A stretch of DNA of 64,000 nucleotides from Polydactylus sextarius (Eukaryota; Chordata; Actinopteri; Polynemidae). Under the pieces are notes generated by a model. That model was not told the DNA's origin, searched no databases, and saw only the letters and a list, made by a program, of their open reading frames with translations. The DNA is taken from NCBI GenBank assembly GCA_016801845.1, contig CM028923.1, forward strand, positions 9,012,001-9,076,000, written 5' to 3'. Below are positions 34,803 through 47,614 of this stretch, in pieces. The position numbers and the translations under genes were made by a program. Each line of letters opens with the position of its first letter. The first letter of the stretch is position 1.

Positions 34803-35065
34803 CAGCTGCAACTAATGGTTCGTTTAATTATCAGTTAATGTCTCAACAACTTTTCTAATGAATCGAATGATTGTTTATCCCATAAAAATTGCAGAGAATT
34901 GTAGAAAATACTCGTCATTATTTCCAGTCCAAATCTCCAAAATATTCATACTGTTCTACAATAAAAAAAACTAATAATTTGATCAACTGTTGCTGAATGA
35001 ATAACAGAAATTAGTAATCAATGATTACTATTTTTATCTAGTAATTTTCAATTATCAGTAAAATG
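34803..35065. repeat. Old teleost interspersed repeat (CAGCTGCAACTAATG type)
   Basis: It starts CAGCTGCAACTAATGGTTCG and continues TTTAATTATCAGTTAATG, AATCGAATGATTGTTTAT, CCATAAAA, GAATTGTAGAAAATACT, then CCAAATCTCCAAAATATTCA. This follows, in order, a very common teleost repeat recalled from memory. It ends in AT-rich TAATCAATGATTAC and ATTATCAGTAAAAT. Substitutions are frequent, so the copy is old. Confidence 0.65.
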
Positions 35066-35143
35066 TGTTTTTTTTTTTTATGATAGAGAGCCCTTCTTAC
35101 TGACATTATGCTGTAGATTAAATGCCACCAATAAGGAGACTCT

Positions 35144-35170
35144 TTGTGTGTGAGTGTGTGTGCGTGTGTG
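35144..35170 (+). repeat. (GT)n microsatellite
   Basis: An imperfect GT tract with GA and GC interruptions. Confidence 0.85.
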
Positions 35171-35639
35171 ACAGATCTGTTGCACATTAAGGTTGTTGTT
35201 TTGTCATATCTCCTCCACTCTCCCTGTGTGGCATTCTGTCAGTGCCAGCACAGTGACATTTTCAGGCAGCTGAACTCTGGGACCTTTCAGTGTCACCCTG
35301 TGTTGTCATTTCTGACTGCTACAGCCCAGACAATGATGCACTCGCACTGAGGGGGGAAAATGATATACAGCCAACCTCAAGGTCTGCCTGCCTTAAAGTT
35401 GTTTTTCTACTGCTCCATCAAAACAGTTCTCGCTGGCGCAGAAAACCACTCACTGCTTTGATGAAAACAAAAGTTTATGTACTCAGAAATTGAAAAGTAG
35501 TCAAACAAAACTTTGCCATTTGATATTTACTGTTCACTGAAGCTGATTCAAAAATGGGGAATAAGTGCAATACTTTGTATAGTATATTACTGATATAGCA
35601 TGATCTGTTTTTTATTTAACAAAAATCCTTAAGTCTAAA
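35171..35639. other. Non-coding stretch
   Basis: Nothing recognised. Two overlapping open frames here share no domain. Confidence 0.45.
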
Positions 35640-36240
35640 AATCCTTAATCCAAGTTTGCCCTAGTTCATCATATTGCAGTTTGCAAGCCCCATCAGCAGT
35701 GGTGAATAAGGTATTGTACTATATAGCATAACAACTAACTGCAAAATGTAAAGTATTATTTCAAAAGTACAGACTTACTGCCTTTGACTTATACATTATT
35801 ATACATGATGTAATGAGATTGTAACTACTGCTGTGTGTGAGCAGCATGTTACTGTTGTAGCTGCAGGAGGTGGAGCTGGTTTGAGCAACTTCAGTTTTAT
35901 GTAGTGAAGCAGTGAGATGTTTCATGGGAGATGAAAAGGAAAAAATGACATAGTTTGGATACATATCTGTTTTCTTTTTGGTGAAAACACACTATTGGTT
36001 GTAATACTTCAGAAGCCAAAAAATTTGTAAAGTGTGGTGTTATTTTTTTTTTCTTTATGTTATCCATTAACGTCCACTGGGTAAAATCTTCATCCTAACA
36101 GTAAATTGTAACTGAGGCTGATAAATGAATGTGGTGGAGGCTGAAGTACAGTATTTCACCCGTAAATGTATGTAATGCAGTGTGGAGTGGAAGTATAAAA
36201 TGTAAATGTAAATTAGTACAATACTTTACTAAATTTACTC
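35640..36240. repeat. Old teleost interspersed repeat, about 600 bp
   Basis: Several blocks occur in the order I recall: AGCAGCATGTTACTGTTGTA followed by GCTGCAGGAGGTGGAGCTGG at 35840-35880; GTAAAATCTTCATCCTAACA at 36081; AACTGAGGCTGATAAATG at 36110; GTGGTGGAGGCTGAAGTACA at 36131; and GTGGAGTGGAAGTATAAAAT, then AATACTTTACTAAATTTACT at its right end. The family is abundant in teleosts. This copy is nearly full in extent but heavily substituted. Confidence 0.7.
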
Positions 36241-36899
36241 ATTTCCTTGCCTCCATTACTCATCGTGGGCTGTTAAACTGCCCCTGACAAAATAGGCTTG
36301 CTTCCTGAGGTAGAGGAGAAGCGCATGCATCTTATCCATAAATCAGGGTCGTAGGGCCAATGCAAGGTGCAAGATGGCAGTTATGTAGGAGCCTTGGCTG
36401 AATCATAGGCACGATGCGAGGAAATGGACCTGTCGGTAGGGCAGTGAAATAGTGCGGCTGCCATGTCACTCACAGCTTTGCTCCTTGATTTAATTGTCAT
36501 ACTGGAACACAGTGTGTCTGTATGAGTGCGTTTGTGTATGTACTGCATCACACAGGCAACAGGTGCAGCTGGAATATTTTCCAATTTGTGTGGTTTTAGC
36601 ATAAGCAGTCACACACCTGCTTGCCTCCAACTACTTCTTCAGCCAGAATTATCTAATTACCAGTGAGGATTTAACTTCTTTCTCAGACAAGAACCTGGGG
36701 ACTATTCAGCCTCACCAAGATACACATCCGCTACTAACAGAAAATGGCTGCATTACCCCCCTCACCCAGTCTGCTTTCACCCACATCTAAGCCGTCAAGC
36801 AGTTCTCTGAGCATAGGGAGAGAGGGGAAGGGGGGAGAGGCACCATGTTCTCCTTATTGATTTGAGCCTTGCTGTAACCTCGTATCAGGGCTTTGCAAA
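36241..36899. other. Non-coding stretch
   Basis: Nothing recognised. Confidence 0.5.
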
Positions 36900-37060
36900 G
36901 TTCTCTGCTGCATTAAGTCGTAGTCCTAATTGAAGCCTCCCAGAGGCTAACTGGCTCGATTGCTCCGACATGTCAAAAAGCATCAGTCAGTTAAATGGGA
37001 CTGGGAGATGGAGAGCCGTTATTGCTGCTACTGCTGCTGCCTGCAGGCTTTGACCTTGTG
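36900..37060. other. Candidate conserved non-coding element
   Basis: A complex segment with TCCTAATTGAAGCCTCCC, GATTGCTCCGACATGTCA and a CTG-rich end (GCTGCTACTGCTGCTGCC). No coding or repeat signature. Conservation is untested. Confidence 0.2.
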
Positions 37061-37879
37061 GTGAGACTGAGCTTGAAATGTCTCCTCTATACTCATTTCT
37101 TCCCTGGAACATCTAAGTTCTATTCTTGATTAGATATCCAACAATGAGTAAGAGCGTTCATGTATGCATGTGTTTTATACCTACTGTACGTCCAGTCACA
37201 TGATGTAGTCATGTAAGTCAGCTTGTACAAAGATATGTAAGCCCTGTGGCTACAGAGTAAAATGAATGACAGTTGTTCTGAGTGACTGGTGATCCTGCAG
37301 CAAATCCTCTCCAAGATTCATCCCAGGCTGCTGGGGATGGACAATTACATTGCTGGATCAGCCAGAAGATAGGGTCAAAGCATGCAGCGCCACATGAAGG
37401 GATGGCTACAGACTGTTGCCATAGCAGCACAGAGGTGATGACAAGGTGCAACAGGCAACATACAGTTTATGGTGCCTTTAGGTATATATAACCGGTAAGT
37501 TTTGTTAATGTTTATCGAGGTTATGTTCAGCGAATAACCTTAAATTATATAAATGTAGGTGGTAAATTGCCAGTGACTGAGGGAAAAGGGTTGTGAAAAA
37601 CCAAACATCATATACATTTCATAGAAAACCAGCCTTTGTCCAGGGATGAATAAATTGTGTAATACAGTTTCCCAACAGCAATGTAAGTAGATTAAGCTCG
37701 GTTTGTTCCAGCTCAGTGTAGTGTAGTGACACTGGCTTTGTACAGACCATGTCACTATACCCTTGGGTGCATTAATAGGACAATACTGTAGTGCAGATTG
37801 TAACACTGTATATAATCAGAATGGTGGGAAAAAGATGACTAACAAAGGAGGACAAACTGGTTGAAGAAGAAAAGAACTA
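37061..37879. other. Non-coding stretch
   Basis: Nothing recognised. The part 37280-37440 is complex and GC-richer. Confidence 0.45.
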
Positions 37880-38075
37880 GATGGTGGCTTGAAATGATGG
37901 AAGACTACAATTTTCAGGCTTGAACCCCACTGAGTGTGGGACAGAAAAGTGGACAGAAAGTGAAAGCAAAGCAAACTACAAGTGCAACATATGTGGGATC
38001 TTCTTCAACATCACCTGAACAATATTTCCACTGTAGCAAGAAGACTACAATAAAGTTTGTTTGTCCACTGAATGA
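37880..38075 (+). mobile_element. Tc1/mariner-type transposase remnant (C-terminal part)
   Basis: Pieces of a Tc1-like transposase C-terminus are spread over three frames. LNPTE at 37920-37934 corresponds to the (D)LNPIE motif carrying the last acidic residue of the DD34E catalytic triad. VWDRKVDRK is at 37934-37960. After a TGA, KQTTSATY is at 37969-37992, then PEQYFH-S-K. The order agrees with the family pattern NPIE-VWD...RAKQPTSA...LSEQYL known for fish Tc1-like elements. At least two frameshifts and one stop break it, and no terminal inverted repeats were seen. It is long dead. Confidence 0.65.
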
Positions 38076-38444
38076 AGCAAACATAAGGACTAGGATTTTA
38101 AGTAATTTAATTTAAGTAACACCTATAAAAGGCGTTCTAAAACTCTAAAACAAGTAGCACATGGTAAAATAACCTTACAGCTTATGTGCTGTCTGTCATG
38201 AGTGCATCAAAGAGATTTTTGATACACAGTGTCATTCCACTGAAGTTTCCCTGGAAGTTTTAATGTCACACCTTTTCAAAAGTTATGGAAGTAGATAAGT
38301 AGTAGTTAAGTAGATACATTTTTCCTTTCTCTTCTCTAGCAGGTAGGGACCAGAAAAATATCATATTTCAGTGGCAGGTGGGGAACTTTGTCTTCTAACT
38401 CTCAAACAGCACTCTGTACCCCTCTTCTTCTGTCTGTGCCACAG
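38076..38444. other. Non-coding stretch between two transposon remnants
   Basis: Nothing named. Parts may derive from either neighbour. Confidence 0.4.
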
Positions 38445-38935
38445 TATCACCAAGGTGAAGAAACTAGTGGTTGACTTCAGAAAGGAGAAGCTACAGATAC
38501 CTCTTAGCATGAAGGTCAAGTGAACATGGTGAAGTCTCAAGCTCCCATTCATGCAGGCCAGCAAATATCCAGACTGGTATGAAAGACTCATATGCTGCTA
38601 TTGAATCAGTGTGTGTTCTGTGCTGTAGATCACACTGGTGCAAAGGAGGCAGCACTGAAATGTGGAAGGCAAACAGAATAAACAAACCGGTTTGAAAAAA
38701 AAAAACCTTGCTGCTACAGCCTGAGGGCAATAACAGGGCAAAGAGTGCAGACTAAACCAAAATCTGTGCTCCTTAAAACCATCTATTCCTTCTACAATGA
38801 GTTGATGTCATCAACAGAGCATCTCCAGCCTCTGGCTTTTACCCCAAGGTGTAACATGAAGCGCTTTAGGCACTTTGGTGTGCCAGCAGCCATCGGACTG
38901 TACAATGGCTTTTGTGTGAATGGCCGACAGCCACA
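38445..38935 (+). mobile_element. L2/Maui-type LINE remnant (reverse transcriptase C-terminal parts)
   Basis: KKLVVDFRKEK at 38458-38490 matches the K-(E)-(M/I)VVDFRR-K block of the reverse transcriptase of L2-clade LINEs such as fish Maui. CNMKRFRHFGVPAAIGLYN at 38850-38906 matches their C-terminal end, C-KERYRRSFVPTAIRLYN in recalled pattern. The distance between them (about 360 bases) is much shorter than in an intact element, so the middle is deleted, and frames are broken. The orientation is +. No 3' tail repeat was identified. Confidence 0.6.
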
Positions 38936-39074
38936 TGATGTTGAAGCAGAGCGCCTGTGCATGCTGTGTAAACTAACGTGGAACACCTCTCACACTGCTC
39001 ATATAAACGTGTTGATTGTAATGAGAGCAAACAGTTTACATATCTTTCTCCCTGTACATATGAAACTCTGCTGC

Positions 39075-39100
39075 CACACACACACACACACACACACACA
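39075..39100 (+). repeat. (CA)13 microsatellite
   Basis: An uninterrupted CA tract downstream of the LINE remnant. Confidence 0.95.
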
Positions 39101-39839
39101 GTACATCTTCAAATCTTGTGCACCACTATAATCCTGATATCCCACATAGATAGGGTACCTCAGTGATAGATTTTTTCAACTGTCAAATTGCTGTTTTAGT
39201 CCAGTTAATGTCATTTCTCAAAGTATATAACATATACACTGACATACCTAATATAGCATTATACTAAACGTGAATGTACACAGAAACTTCTGCTGCCTTT
39301 CAGTTTAAATGAAAGATGTTTATAAATGAGCCATCATTGTTTAGTAGTCAGCTCCAGCAGGCTACGGTTGCAGTGAACACCTTTTTTCTTCGATGCTTAT
39401 TTGTCGTTGTGGATGCAAGCATTGCAATTAATGTTACTAACATGCAAGGAAACAGTGAACATATGTGAAAATTGTCCTCTAAGCACCTGCTCGTACTCCA
39501 CTTGCTGCCAGTAAATTTTCTACCCTTGTAACAGTTATTGGCAAACATTACCATAAACCCTACTCACAAAGTGGGCCATTACAGCCACAAAAAGTGCATA
39601 ATGTCGAGACATTCTAATATTGTTTTTCTGTCTCTTGCTCATGTGGGTGTCTTCAAGTCTAATCTAATTTATTTTCTTCTAGTCGTTTAGCCCAGAGAGG
39701 GGAAGGGATGTGGATATGACAACAATTGCAACTGAAGTTTGCAGTGGCAGTAGGTGCATGAGTGGCAGTATCTAACAGGTGCACTTTTCTCTTTGATTGA
39801 TGCTAAACAATTATGGTTTTACAGTCTTTTCCTGACACC
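39101..39839. other. Non-coding stretch
   Basis: Nothing recognised. Confidence 0.5.
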
Positions 39840-40260
39840 CATTGTAGCAGAATGGTGGATAGAGATACTGGATGCTTACACAGCGTTGTTTGCTTGGAAC
39901 TGGCTATCGACACGGGCCATAAATCACTCTCTAATATTTTTATGCATCCAGTCCATCCAACTGCTGCTAATGTTTCCTCTCCCTGCTTCCTTTGTAGCTC
40001 ATTCAAGCTGAGCGGCGACGCATGACAATGTGTGTGTAATGGGGATTGCTAGAATCGGCTTGGCACAGACACGGACTCTGTTTGGATTGGCTTAAAAATG
40101 CAACTCCCTTGACCTTGCAGCAATGTGTGACATCAAGATTATGTGAAAAGGGCAGTTCGACAAATCAAATGCAGCCTTGAATTATAAGAACTTGCCCTCT
40201 TATATCACTGCTGAAGCCCCCAATCCTACATAAATCCTGTGTCAGTATTTAAATTGCTTC
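39840..40260. other. Candidate conserved non-coding element
   Basis: Two complex segments (about 39870-40080 and 40100-40260) are free of simple repeats and transposon words, with CCATAAATCACTCTCTAAT and GCAACTCCCTTGACCTTGCA. The texture is enhancer-like. Conservation is untested. Confidence 0.2.
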
Positions 40261-41815
40261 TACAATTCTCAAATGCTAAACACTGTCACGATGCATTACA
40301 AAACCTGTCTTTCAAATGCACACTTAGTTTTCCATCCTCTGCATATTTATACATCAGAATCAGATGAGAGATTTGACACAACAAAAATGGACTCAGTAAA
40401 TCTCCTGAAGCAGCTGTATCTTTTGCCTCAAGTTGATCAATTTATCTGTGACCCCGCCCCCAACAATCTCCCCACCAAGCAGTTGCTGAAGCTGTTGTTG
40501 GCCTCACTGCCATCATGTCCTGACCTCTGCTGCCTTAGCTTGTCACACTCTTATCAAATGCTATCTGATGGCACCACAGGGCCCAAAGCAAGCAAACAAT
40601 CTGATACGATCTGTCTGGCTGTTAAAGGAGTTGCCACTCCAACCCTGCCTCCCACCTTGATCCCCATTTTGTATTTTTTTTTTCTTTTCTTCCAAGAATT
40701 CACACTTGTAGTGTTTTATAGTAAATGTAACACTGTCATTTTAAATCTACCTGTCTGGATGTTTCATTTAGGGAGTGTGTTTGCAGGGACGTGTGTGTAT
40801 GTGATAAGCAAATGTGACTGTGTTTTGAGGATTGTTACAAACTTTGGGAAATAAACTGATCAACAGTCAGCCAACAGTCAGATGCGAAGATTGATATCAC
40901 ACTCTTTTCTGTTGCCTTGCCTGGCTCTGTCTAAATGTGAAAAAAAAAAATCCAACTACCACCACCTCTAAAGTTCATTGTTATATCCTGTTTACTCTTT
41001 ACAAAAAGAAAAGTAAGGAAAATAACAATCGACTGGTATGAAAACCTGCTTAGCGCAATGATTGCTCCAGTTATTTTTGGCAACCATTACTACATTACTT
41101 CAGGTCTAAAGTGAAGTTTTAGATTTCCCTCCATGTTGATGCAATATGCATGAGTCTCTAGTATTCATTTTCTTCTGTCAATTAAATTGAAATTTTAATT
41201 CAGACTAGTGGTCTTAAGTGTAAGAAAACACTGAAGTTTTCTGTCAAACTCAGTAAATAGTCCATGTTGAACACCTTTGCCTTCAGCAGAGTTGAGTGGA
41301 GGTACGTCTTGCTCAGTCATTTCCACGCTGACTTGCGTTATCTTTTCTGACTAAGCAGGATCACAGTGCCTGCAGGTAAACACTGTCATGCTGATTTGAT
41401 GAGTGTGGCTAACGTTAGCGGTGCTAGCATCAGCAGTCTTCATCCCTTGTAGATTTATGTCCACATACCTGTGCTAAATATGCTCACATACTGTTATAGT
41501 CGAGCACCACTTTTTTTCCCCCATCACACAACCTACATACGAAGTTGTTTACAGTTTTTAGAGAGGTGTCAACCCGAGGGACTGTAGGCCCGGCTTCTGG
41601 TTGGTGGGTGTATAATACCACCTTGTGAGGAGAGCAAATTACAAGCTGGTCCAGTAAATTAGAGCTCAGCTGACATTTGTGACTCTGTCTTGCTGTTTAT
41701 TTGATATGAGAGCATTTACACCCCAGCCAAGCTTGTTCTCCAAAATAGCATTTCTATTTCCAAACATATCAGTTAATGCTCACACAAAAATATATATATT
41801 TTTTTTGTACAATTT
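40261..41815. other. Non-coding stretch
   Basis: A 193-codon open frame (40273-40854, + strand) has no recognisable domain, ends in AT-rich sequence with a poly-T-coded FFFLFF run, and is read as chance. The rest shows nothing. Confidence 0.4.
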
Positions 41816-41836
41816 AAAAAAAAAAAAAAAAAAAAA
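41816..41836 (+). repeat. Poly-A tract (21)
   Basis: An uninterrupted A run preceded by TATATATATTTTTTTT. It may be a retroelement tail, but no element was identified to its left. Confidence 0.9.
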
Positions 41837-44800
41837 CCCTCAAACTGTAAAGCAAAATCTAATCCGTCTTGCTTTTCTAAGAGTGTGAGATAGATAGCCA
41901 AGTTGTGGGGGGAAAAGCACAGACAAGACCCAGATATCTGCACAGCATTGAATTACACAAACCCACACCAAATAAAAAGTGGCAAATACAGAAAATGGAC
42001 TAAGACATTCTAGTTTATCATTCACTGATGGCTTGTTGAATGGCTTGCTTGGCCTCTTGAATACATGAATATCTGAGATCATAACATCTGATATCACAAA
42101 ACATTTCTATGACGATGTTTCAGAAACCTGACTGATGATGCAGATTGTAGTCTTTTATTTCAATTCATAGAGAAATGTTTGAAACAAAAAGGAGCACTGC
42201 TAATGCACCGTCCCACACATATTGTTCACTTCCTTTTTTCACACACAAAACGCATATAGATATAGGGAATGTCAATGTCACGTCTACTTTGTCCCAGGTA
42301 CACGATAATGAGGCTGCGTTGTTCTGCTGTTTTGCTTTGAATTAGGTAAAAATTCAACGAGCTACAGTGAACACAATCAGTGTTTTCTCCTCTATGTCCC
42401 TGAATGGATTGCTTACCCTTCATACTCATATGATGTGACAATAAGTAAAATGAGGAGCCAGTTTGAGAAATTAACATAGTTGAAATTCATTCTGGAGGAA
42501 AAAAATTATCCCTGTAGAATTTTTTTTTTATTTGTTTGTTTACAGGCCCAAAAGAAAACACATTTTCAGCAATACTTGTGCGGATGGTGCAGTTCATAAA
42601 AGACAAGTTGCAGGGAGTGGCTACAGATTTTTTTTTTTTTTGCCTCATTATAAAATAGTGGCTGGACAAATTAGCCACAGTTTATCCTACACCACCACCC
42701 CCCATCACGTTCCCCCACCACAGATTAAAATAATTCTGCAGAGGCAGAATGCAGAGGGGAAACCCCAATCAAATCACACGCAGCAAATCGCAACAAGCTT
42801 ATGTGAGAAATAACTGGATGCATCATCAAAACACAAATCCCTTTTAAAGCCTTTGTAATAAAACTATGGCATGAAAACAGAAACTCTTGTGACAGTATTT
42901 TGCAAACTGATGAATAAATGATGTATTTAAAATGCAAGTCAGATTATCAGTGATCAGTTTTTATTCAGTAGCTGCTGCAGTTAAAAAGAATAAACAAAAT
43001 AACTCCTCTCTCTCCCTCTATTTACCCTACTTCAGTGGCAATCCAGCTTGTAGTGGTCATCAGGATATGAGTCACTTTTGAAAGGTGACGGCCATAGAAG
43101 CACTCATTATAATACTAGAGCATGAGAGCCACGTGGAGTAGCAAACTGAAGAGATTTGTTTTGAAAGCTTGTGACTTTCTGTATGTCAGATGCTGAGTTT
43201 TCTGGGCTCTCTAAAACAGTAATCTGCTCATCTCTCTCAATTTCCATTCCCCCTCCCCTTTTCTCTGCAAATGTCATCCTTTCTTCCTCTATTGACCATA
43301 GAGAATGGTGGAGGATCCCAGTTTGGCTTTGCAAACAAGCAAACAGACCCAAAAGCACTTAATTGATTGTGATGGCCCATTTGGCCTCATTTCAGCTGCA
43401 CCAGATCGGTTTTTAAAACACAAGGCTTTGGGTGACGCGACACAACAAGGCAATTCAGAAAGAACTCTTGTGTTTTGTGTTTTGCTTGGCCAGATGGCCT
43501 CCGATGCCATGGCCTGCTGATTGCTTCTTATTTTTTTTGTACAGTGAGCTCATTGACAGCAGCATGCCAATAGATGACTGTGAAAGTGCGCAGCATTCTC
43601 CTTTATTCACACAAACCTCAACACACCTGAACACACACACACACATACAAGCACATACTGACTGTATTTATTTTGCTCTTCTCTCTCTCCACCACCACAA
43701 TTTGGCAGGTGGCACGATGCCGGCTTCCATTAGGGAAAAAAAGGAGGGAGAGAGAGAAAAAAATCTATAAAGGCAAATAAACAAGAGCTGGAGCTGCTGC
43801 CAACTTGCTTGCATTCTCAAATGGATAATAGAAATGGAAGTGCGATAAGGTTCTTGTATAACCTCCCACGTTGGGTGTAACTGAGTTTACTTTCTCTTTC
43901 CCACATTTAGATTCTAGCTTTGGCAGTGGTTAATGCTACAGCAGTTGGTCTACACAGGTACAGTATTCATACATTCCACATACGTGAGCTTGAAGTGGAG
44001 ATAAATAGATGTGCAGATTCAGTCTTAGATATTAATGTCTGGTTTATTTTGGTGTTTTTTTGTAAACATGTTTAGCTTGGTAATGATAGTATAGTCAAAA
44101 CAGTTGCATAAGTCGTTGACACAGTTTTAAATAAAGAAGCAGGTGCAGCTGCAGTCGTGCAGGTGTATCAGCCTAATTTGATCACACGCACAAAATAAGA
44201 AAGCTTTGACTTATCAGTCAAAGCAATACAGTGGGGTTGGTTTATGGGATCATCTCACTTCCCCATATGTCATCCAGATCCTCTGAACAGCTTTTTGGGA
44301 GAAGGATGGAGCTTTTTCTGTTCCTCTGAAGGAATGTGTGAGGCATCCTCTGCCCCCTGCTGAGAGTGAGGGGATGGATAATAGAACTGGAGGAAAATGC
44401 AGCATGGGCAATAATGAAGTATTCAGCTGAGAGGTACATTCAGGGCAGTGCTACCTTTCTTCATAGTATAATGTAGTTTAGTGAAGTTGCTAGTGGTGTT
44501 GTTGAGGGTATAGATGCTGTAGAGAAATTATTGGAACAGCAGCTTTTTGGCTTATTTTTCTTTATCTCTAATTTTCTTTTTTTTTTTTTATTGATAAACA
44601 CTAAAGGGAAACTGGTTTAATGGTATTAAAAACTAAATTATTAACAAATTATTATTATTATTAAAAGTTGCTTTTCTGCTTTATTGCAGAGTGTGAGATA
44701 AGATACCATGCTCATAACAGCGTAAGTGTTAGATATGGAGCTCCATTCCACTCACTAAAAAACAGTGACTTATTTGAATTTGCATTTGAAGGAATGTAAA

Positions 44801-46761
44801 CAGCAGCAACAAACAAACCGGTGAATTCTCCAGGCAAACAACGTGGTCGGCATCCAACAACAAAAACTGGCAAACACTGTCCATCCAACTTGACTGCATT
44901 CAAACACAGTCTGCCTCCTCTTGTCCAAGCAGCCCTTCCCCTTATGCTGCACCTCAATCAAGAAGATTACAATGGAGCCAGACCTGAGATGTGGGAACAA
45001 CAATCACCGATTTGCCGTCGCTGAGTGAGTCAAGTCCTTCTCTATCCATTTTATTTTTCCTGCAACCAAACACCACCTAGAACTAGTCTCCCCTTCCTCT
45101 CTTTCTGGGTCAAAAGCGCCGCCTGCAGCGACACTCGGCCTGGCTGCAGTGGCTGGCTGGTCGGAGGACAGGGCACAGATCTGAGGTCTGCGCTTAATCC
45201 AATCCCTGTGCTTCCTTCCCGGCATTGATGAGTGTGTTTCTCTCACAAGCTAAACACAGAAACAAGGCGAAACAAAACAAAAGTGCAGCACAATTTGTTG
45301 GAGCTAACAACTGGCACATCTAACTGTACAGCCATTACTGGGTCAACATAGAACTTAGTCTCTTACAGACGAAGGTAAACTGAATGGCAACACCATTTAA
45401 AACAGTATCTGGTTTCTGATTTTAGGAAATCCACAAAACTGTCAAAGAAGATAAATCTCCACTAAAAGCTTTGACACTAAAGTATCTCCATGTTAACAGG
45501 AGCAGGGGATAGAACTGATGTTTTCCAGATCTCATTTGCAAACATGTTTCGAATTGCGACGAGCTCGGCCTTTCAAGGTCTGAATATGAAAGACTGACTT
45601 ACTTAATGCAAACTCAAAGATGTGATTTGATAGACAACATCAGCTCCCTGGCATCTCAAGCACTCTGCATCACTGTAGGGATGCTCTACTGAAAAGAGCT
45701 TTTTGGGGGAAAGGGACCAGCCCTCGGGTAAATTGCCTGTGACATTCCAAGTGCCCATAAAGCATCCTTATGGACGGTAGATGCAAAAGCTCTCCTTTTG
45801 TGTTCCCTCAGTATTTTCTTTAGCCTAATTAAGACCACTGGGCTCTATAAATGTGTGAGTCATTGTGGGATCCCGAAGGCCTGCAGGTGAAGATGGAGAT
45901 GAAAGGCTCTTGAAAAAGAGAAGAAAGTGGCTGCTCTATGAGGACATGACTTGTACAACAGAGGGTTAATGTATTGAGACAGAGGGAGGGATGGTGGAGG
46001 CAGCGTGACGGGGGACAAGGAGAAACAAACAAAGGAGAAAAATGCAGACAAGGATGGGAAAAAGGCAGTGTGGGAAAGACAGAGGAAGCTTTTAAAGCTC
46101 TAAGAAAGCAGAGATGAAGCTAAAAAGATGAAGGGAGATGGAGAGTGAGCTCCTTTCACCCTCAGCTCATTTGTCCTGTGGCTTTAGAACCTGAGGGTAG
46201 AGATGCTTTAATGAGGAGGATGCTTCCTTACCGTGCGCATGTGTGTGAGAATATATAACTTGTACCACGAGCAGTGGGAGACTTGAGTTCTTTCATTTAT
46301 CTTGCAGGATATTATACATGACACATGCATGTGTAGCAGCACTCCTGTGATGCAGTTTTGCTTCAGTGAGAACATACTTTTATCATGCATTGGTTATGTT
46401 CTGATCTGTTTGCACTAATCTACCATCACTGTCTCCTGATGTGCTCAGAAGAATTGTCATTTTAAGTTGAAGCATTATGATGTAAAACCAAATGTGACAT
46501 GATTTATCAACACAGGAAGAAACATGAGTTTGAACAATGTAAAGTCAAATCTTAGCAAATGAAATTGAGCTAAAAATGAGGCAAAAGAAGGCTTATAGCC
46601 AGGTTCCCTGAATGTCCTTGTTTTTTGTTTTTCCCTGTATTACTCTAAGCCAGATTTTGCATAGACAGGAAGTTGCATATAAATCCCTCATTATCCCTGT
46701 TGTTTGAGGTGAGTTTCATGCATTTGTGTGTGCATGTGCAACTTGAGATGATGAGGGCTTT
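41837..46761. other. Long non-coding stretch
   Basis: About 5 kb without a recognised gene or named repeat. Poly-T runs lie at 42628-42641 and about 44577-44589, and a short CA tract at about 43628-43645. The part 45830-45900 (CCTAATTAAGACCACTGGGC region) is complex and could be a conserved element. Confidence 0.45.
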
Positions 46762-46790
46762 GGTGTGTGTGTGTGTGTGTGTGTGTGTCT

Positions 46791-46877
<87 letters not shown>

Positions 46878-46905
46878 CGTGCGCATGTGTGCGTGTGCAT
46901 GTGTG
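46762..46905 (+). repeat. Long (GT)n microsatellite, about 140 bp
   Basis: The longest simple repeat in the window. It is pure GT apart from two TCTG interruptions near its left end and GCGTGCGTGCGCATG at the right. Length is likely to be highly variable. All open frames across it are repeat translations. Confidence 0.97.
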
Positions 46906-47179
46906 CTTCTTGTCAGGAGCACATGTTCTCTAAGAGCTTCTACTACAAACCCCCCAGCCAGTGGACTGATGAGCATTGATTGGATGAATGAAATTATCAG
47001 ATGCTGCTGAAGGCCACCCAGTATCTCCATGTGCAGGGTGTGTGTGTGTTTGCATGTTAACAAGGAAACTGGTATTATATAAATTTTTATGTTTTGTACC
47101 AAATGTTTTTATGTTTTTTTTCTTTTTTAATTTGTATATTTTGCATATATTAGATTTTTTGTTGTCTGATCCTGCTTTG
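46906..47179. other. Spacer between microsatellites
   Basis: AT-rich with a short GT run at about 47039-47050. Nothing else. Confidence 0.5.
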
Positions 47180-47219
47180 CGTGTGTGTGTGTGTGTGTGT
47201 TCGTTCATGTGTGTGTGTG
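47180..47219 (+). repeat. (GT)n microsatellite
   Basis: Two GT tracts separated by TTCGTTCA. Confidence 0.9.
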
Positions 47220-47370
47220 CTCATATTTGCTGTGTGGTTGCATACATGCTTGTATGTATGCTGGCAGCAATGCCCTTGTAGATTACGTGGGGAGTGCAAT
47301 CTGTGTTTAGCACCTTCGCCCTTAGAGGGCGGATTATAGGATAAACAGAGTGGCAGACTCCTGTCACAGT

Positions 47371-47384
47371 CACACACACACACA
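47371..47384 (+). repeat. (CA)7 microsatellite
   Basis: A short CA tract, opposite in strand to its GT neighbours. Confidence 0.8.
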
Positions 47385-47568
47385 AGCACACGTATGCACA
47401 CTTTAGGTTTTTTTGCCAGATACCATAGGATGTAAGGTGGTGATCATCTGAGAGTGAATTGTGAAACTTGTGCACATGCTCATTTATCTGCATTTGCACA
47501 TGTGTTGACTGCCTGATTAGTTAGTTGCTTACAGTATTCACACTCTGCAGTTTTCTTGTTGTTGTGTT

Positions 47569-47613
<45 letters not shown>
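47569..47613 (+). repeat. Compound (TG)12-(AG)11 microsatellite
   Basis: A TG tract passes directly into an AG tract at about 47592. Confidence 0.95.

Positions 47614-47614
<1 letters not shown>

Noticed and set aside
40273..40854. 193-codon open frame on the + strand
   Set aside because: No recognisable domain, composition of ordinary intronic DNA, and a poly-T-derived Phe run near the end. No splice or promoter signal supports it.
46673..47102. Several overlapping open frames on both strands
   Set aside because: They are translations of the GT/CA microsatellite (Cys-Val or Thr-His repeats).
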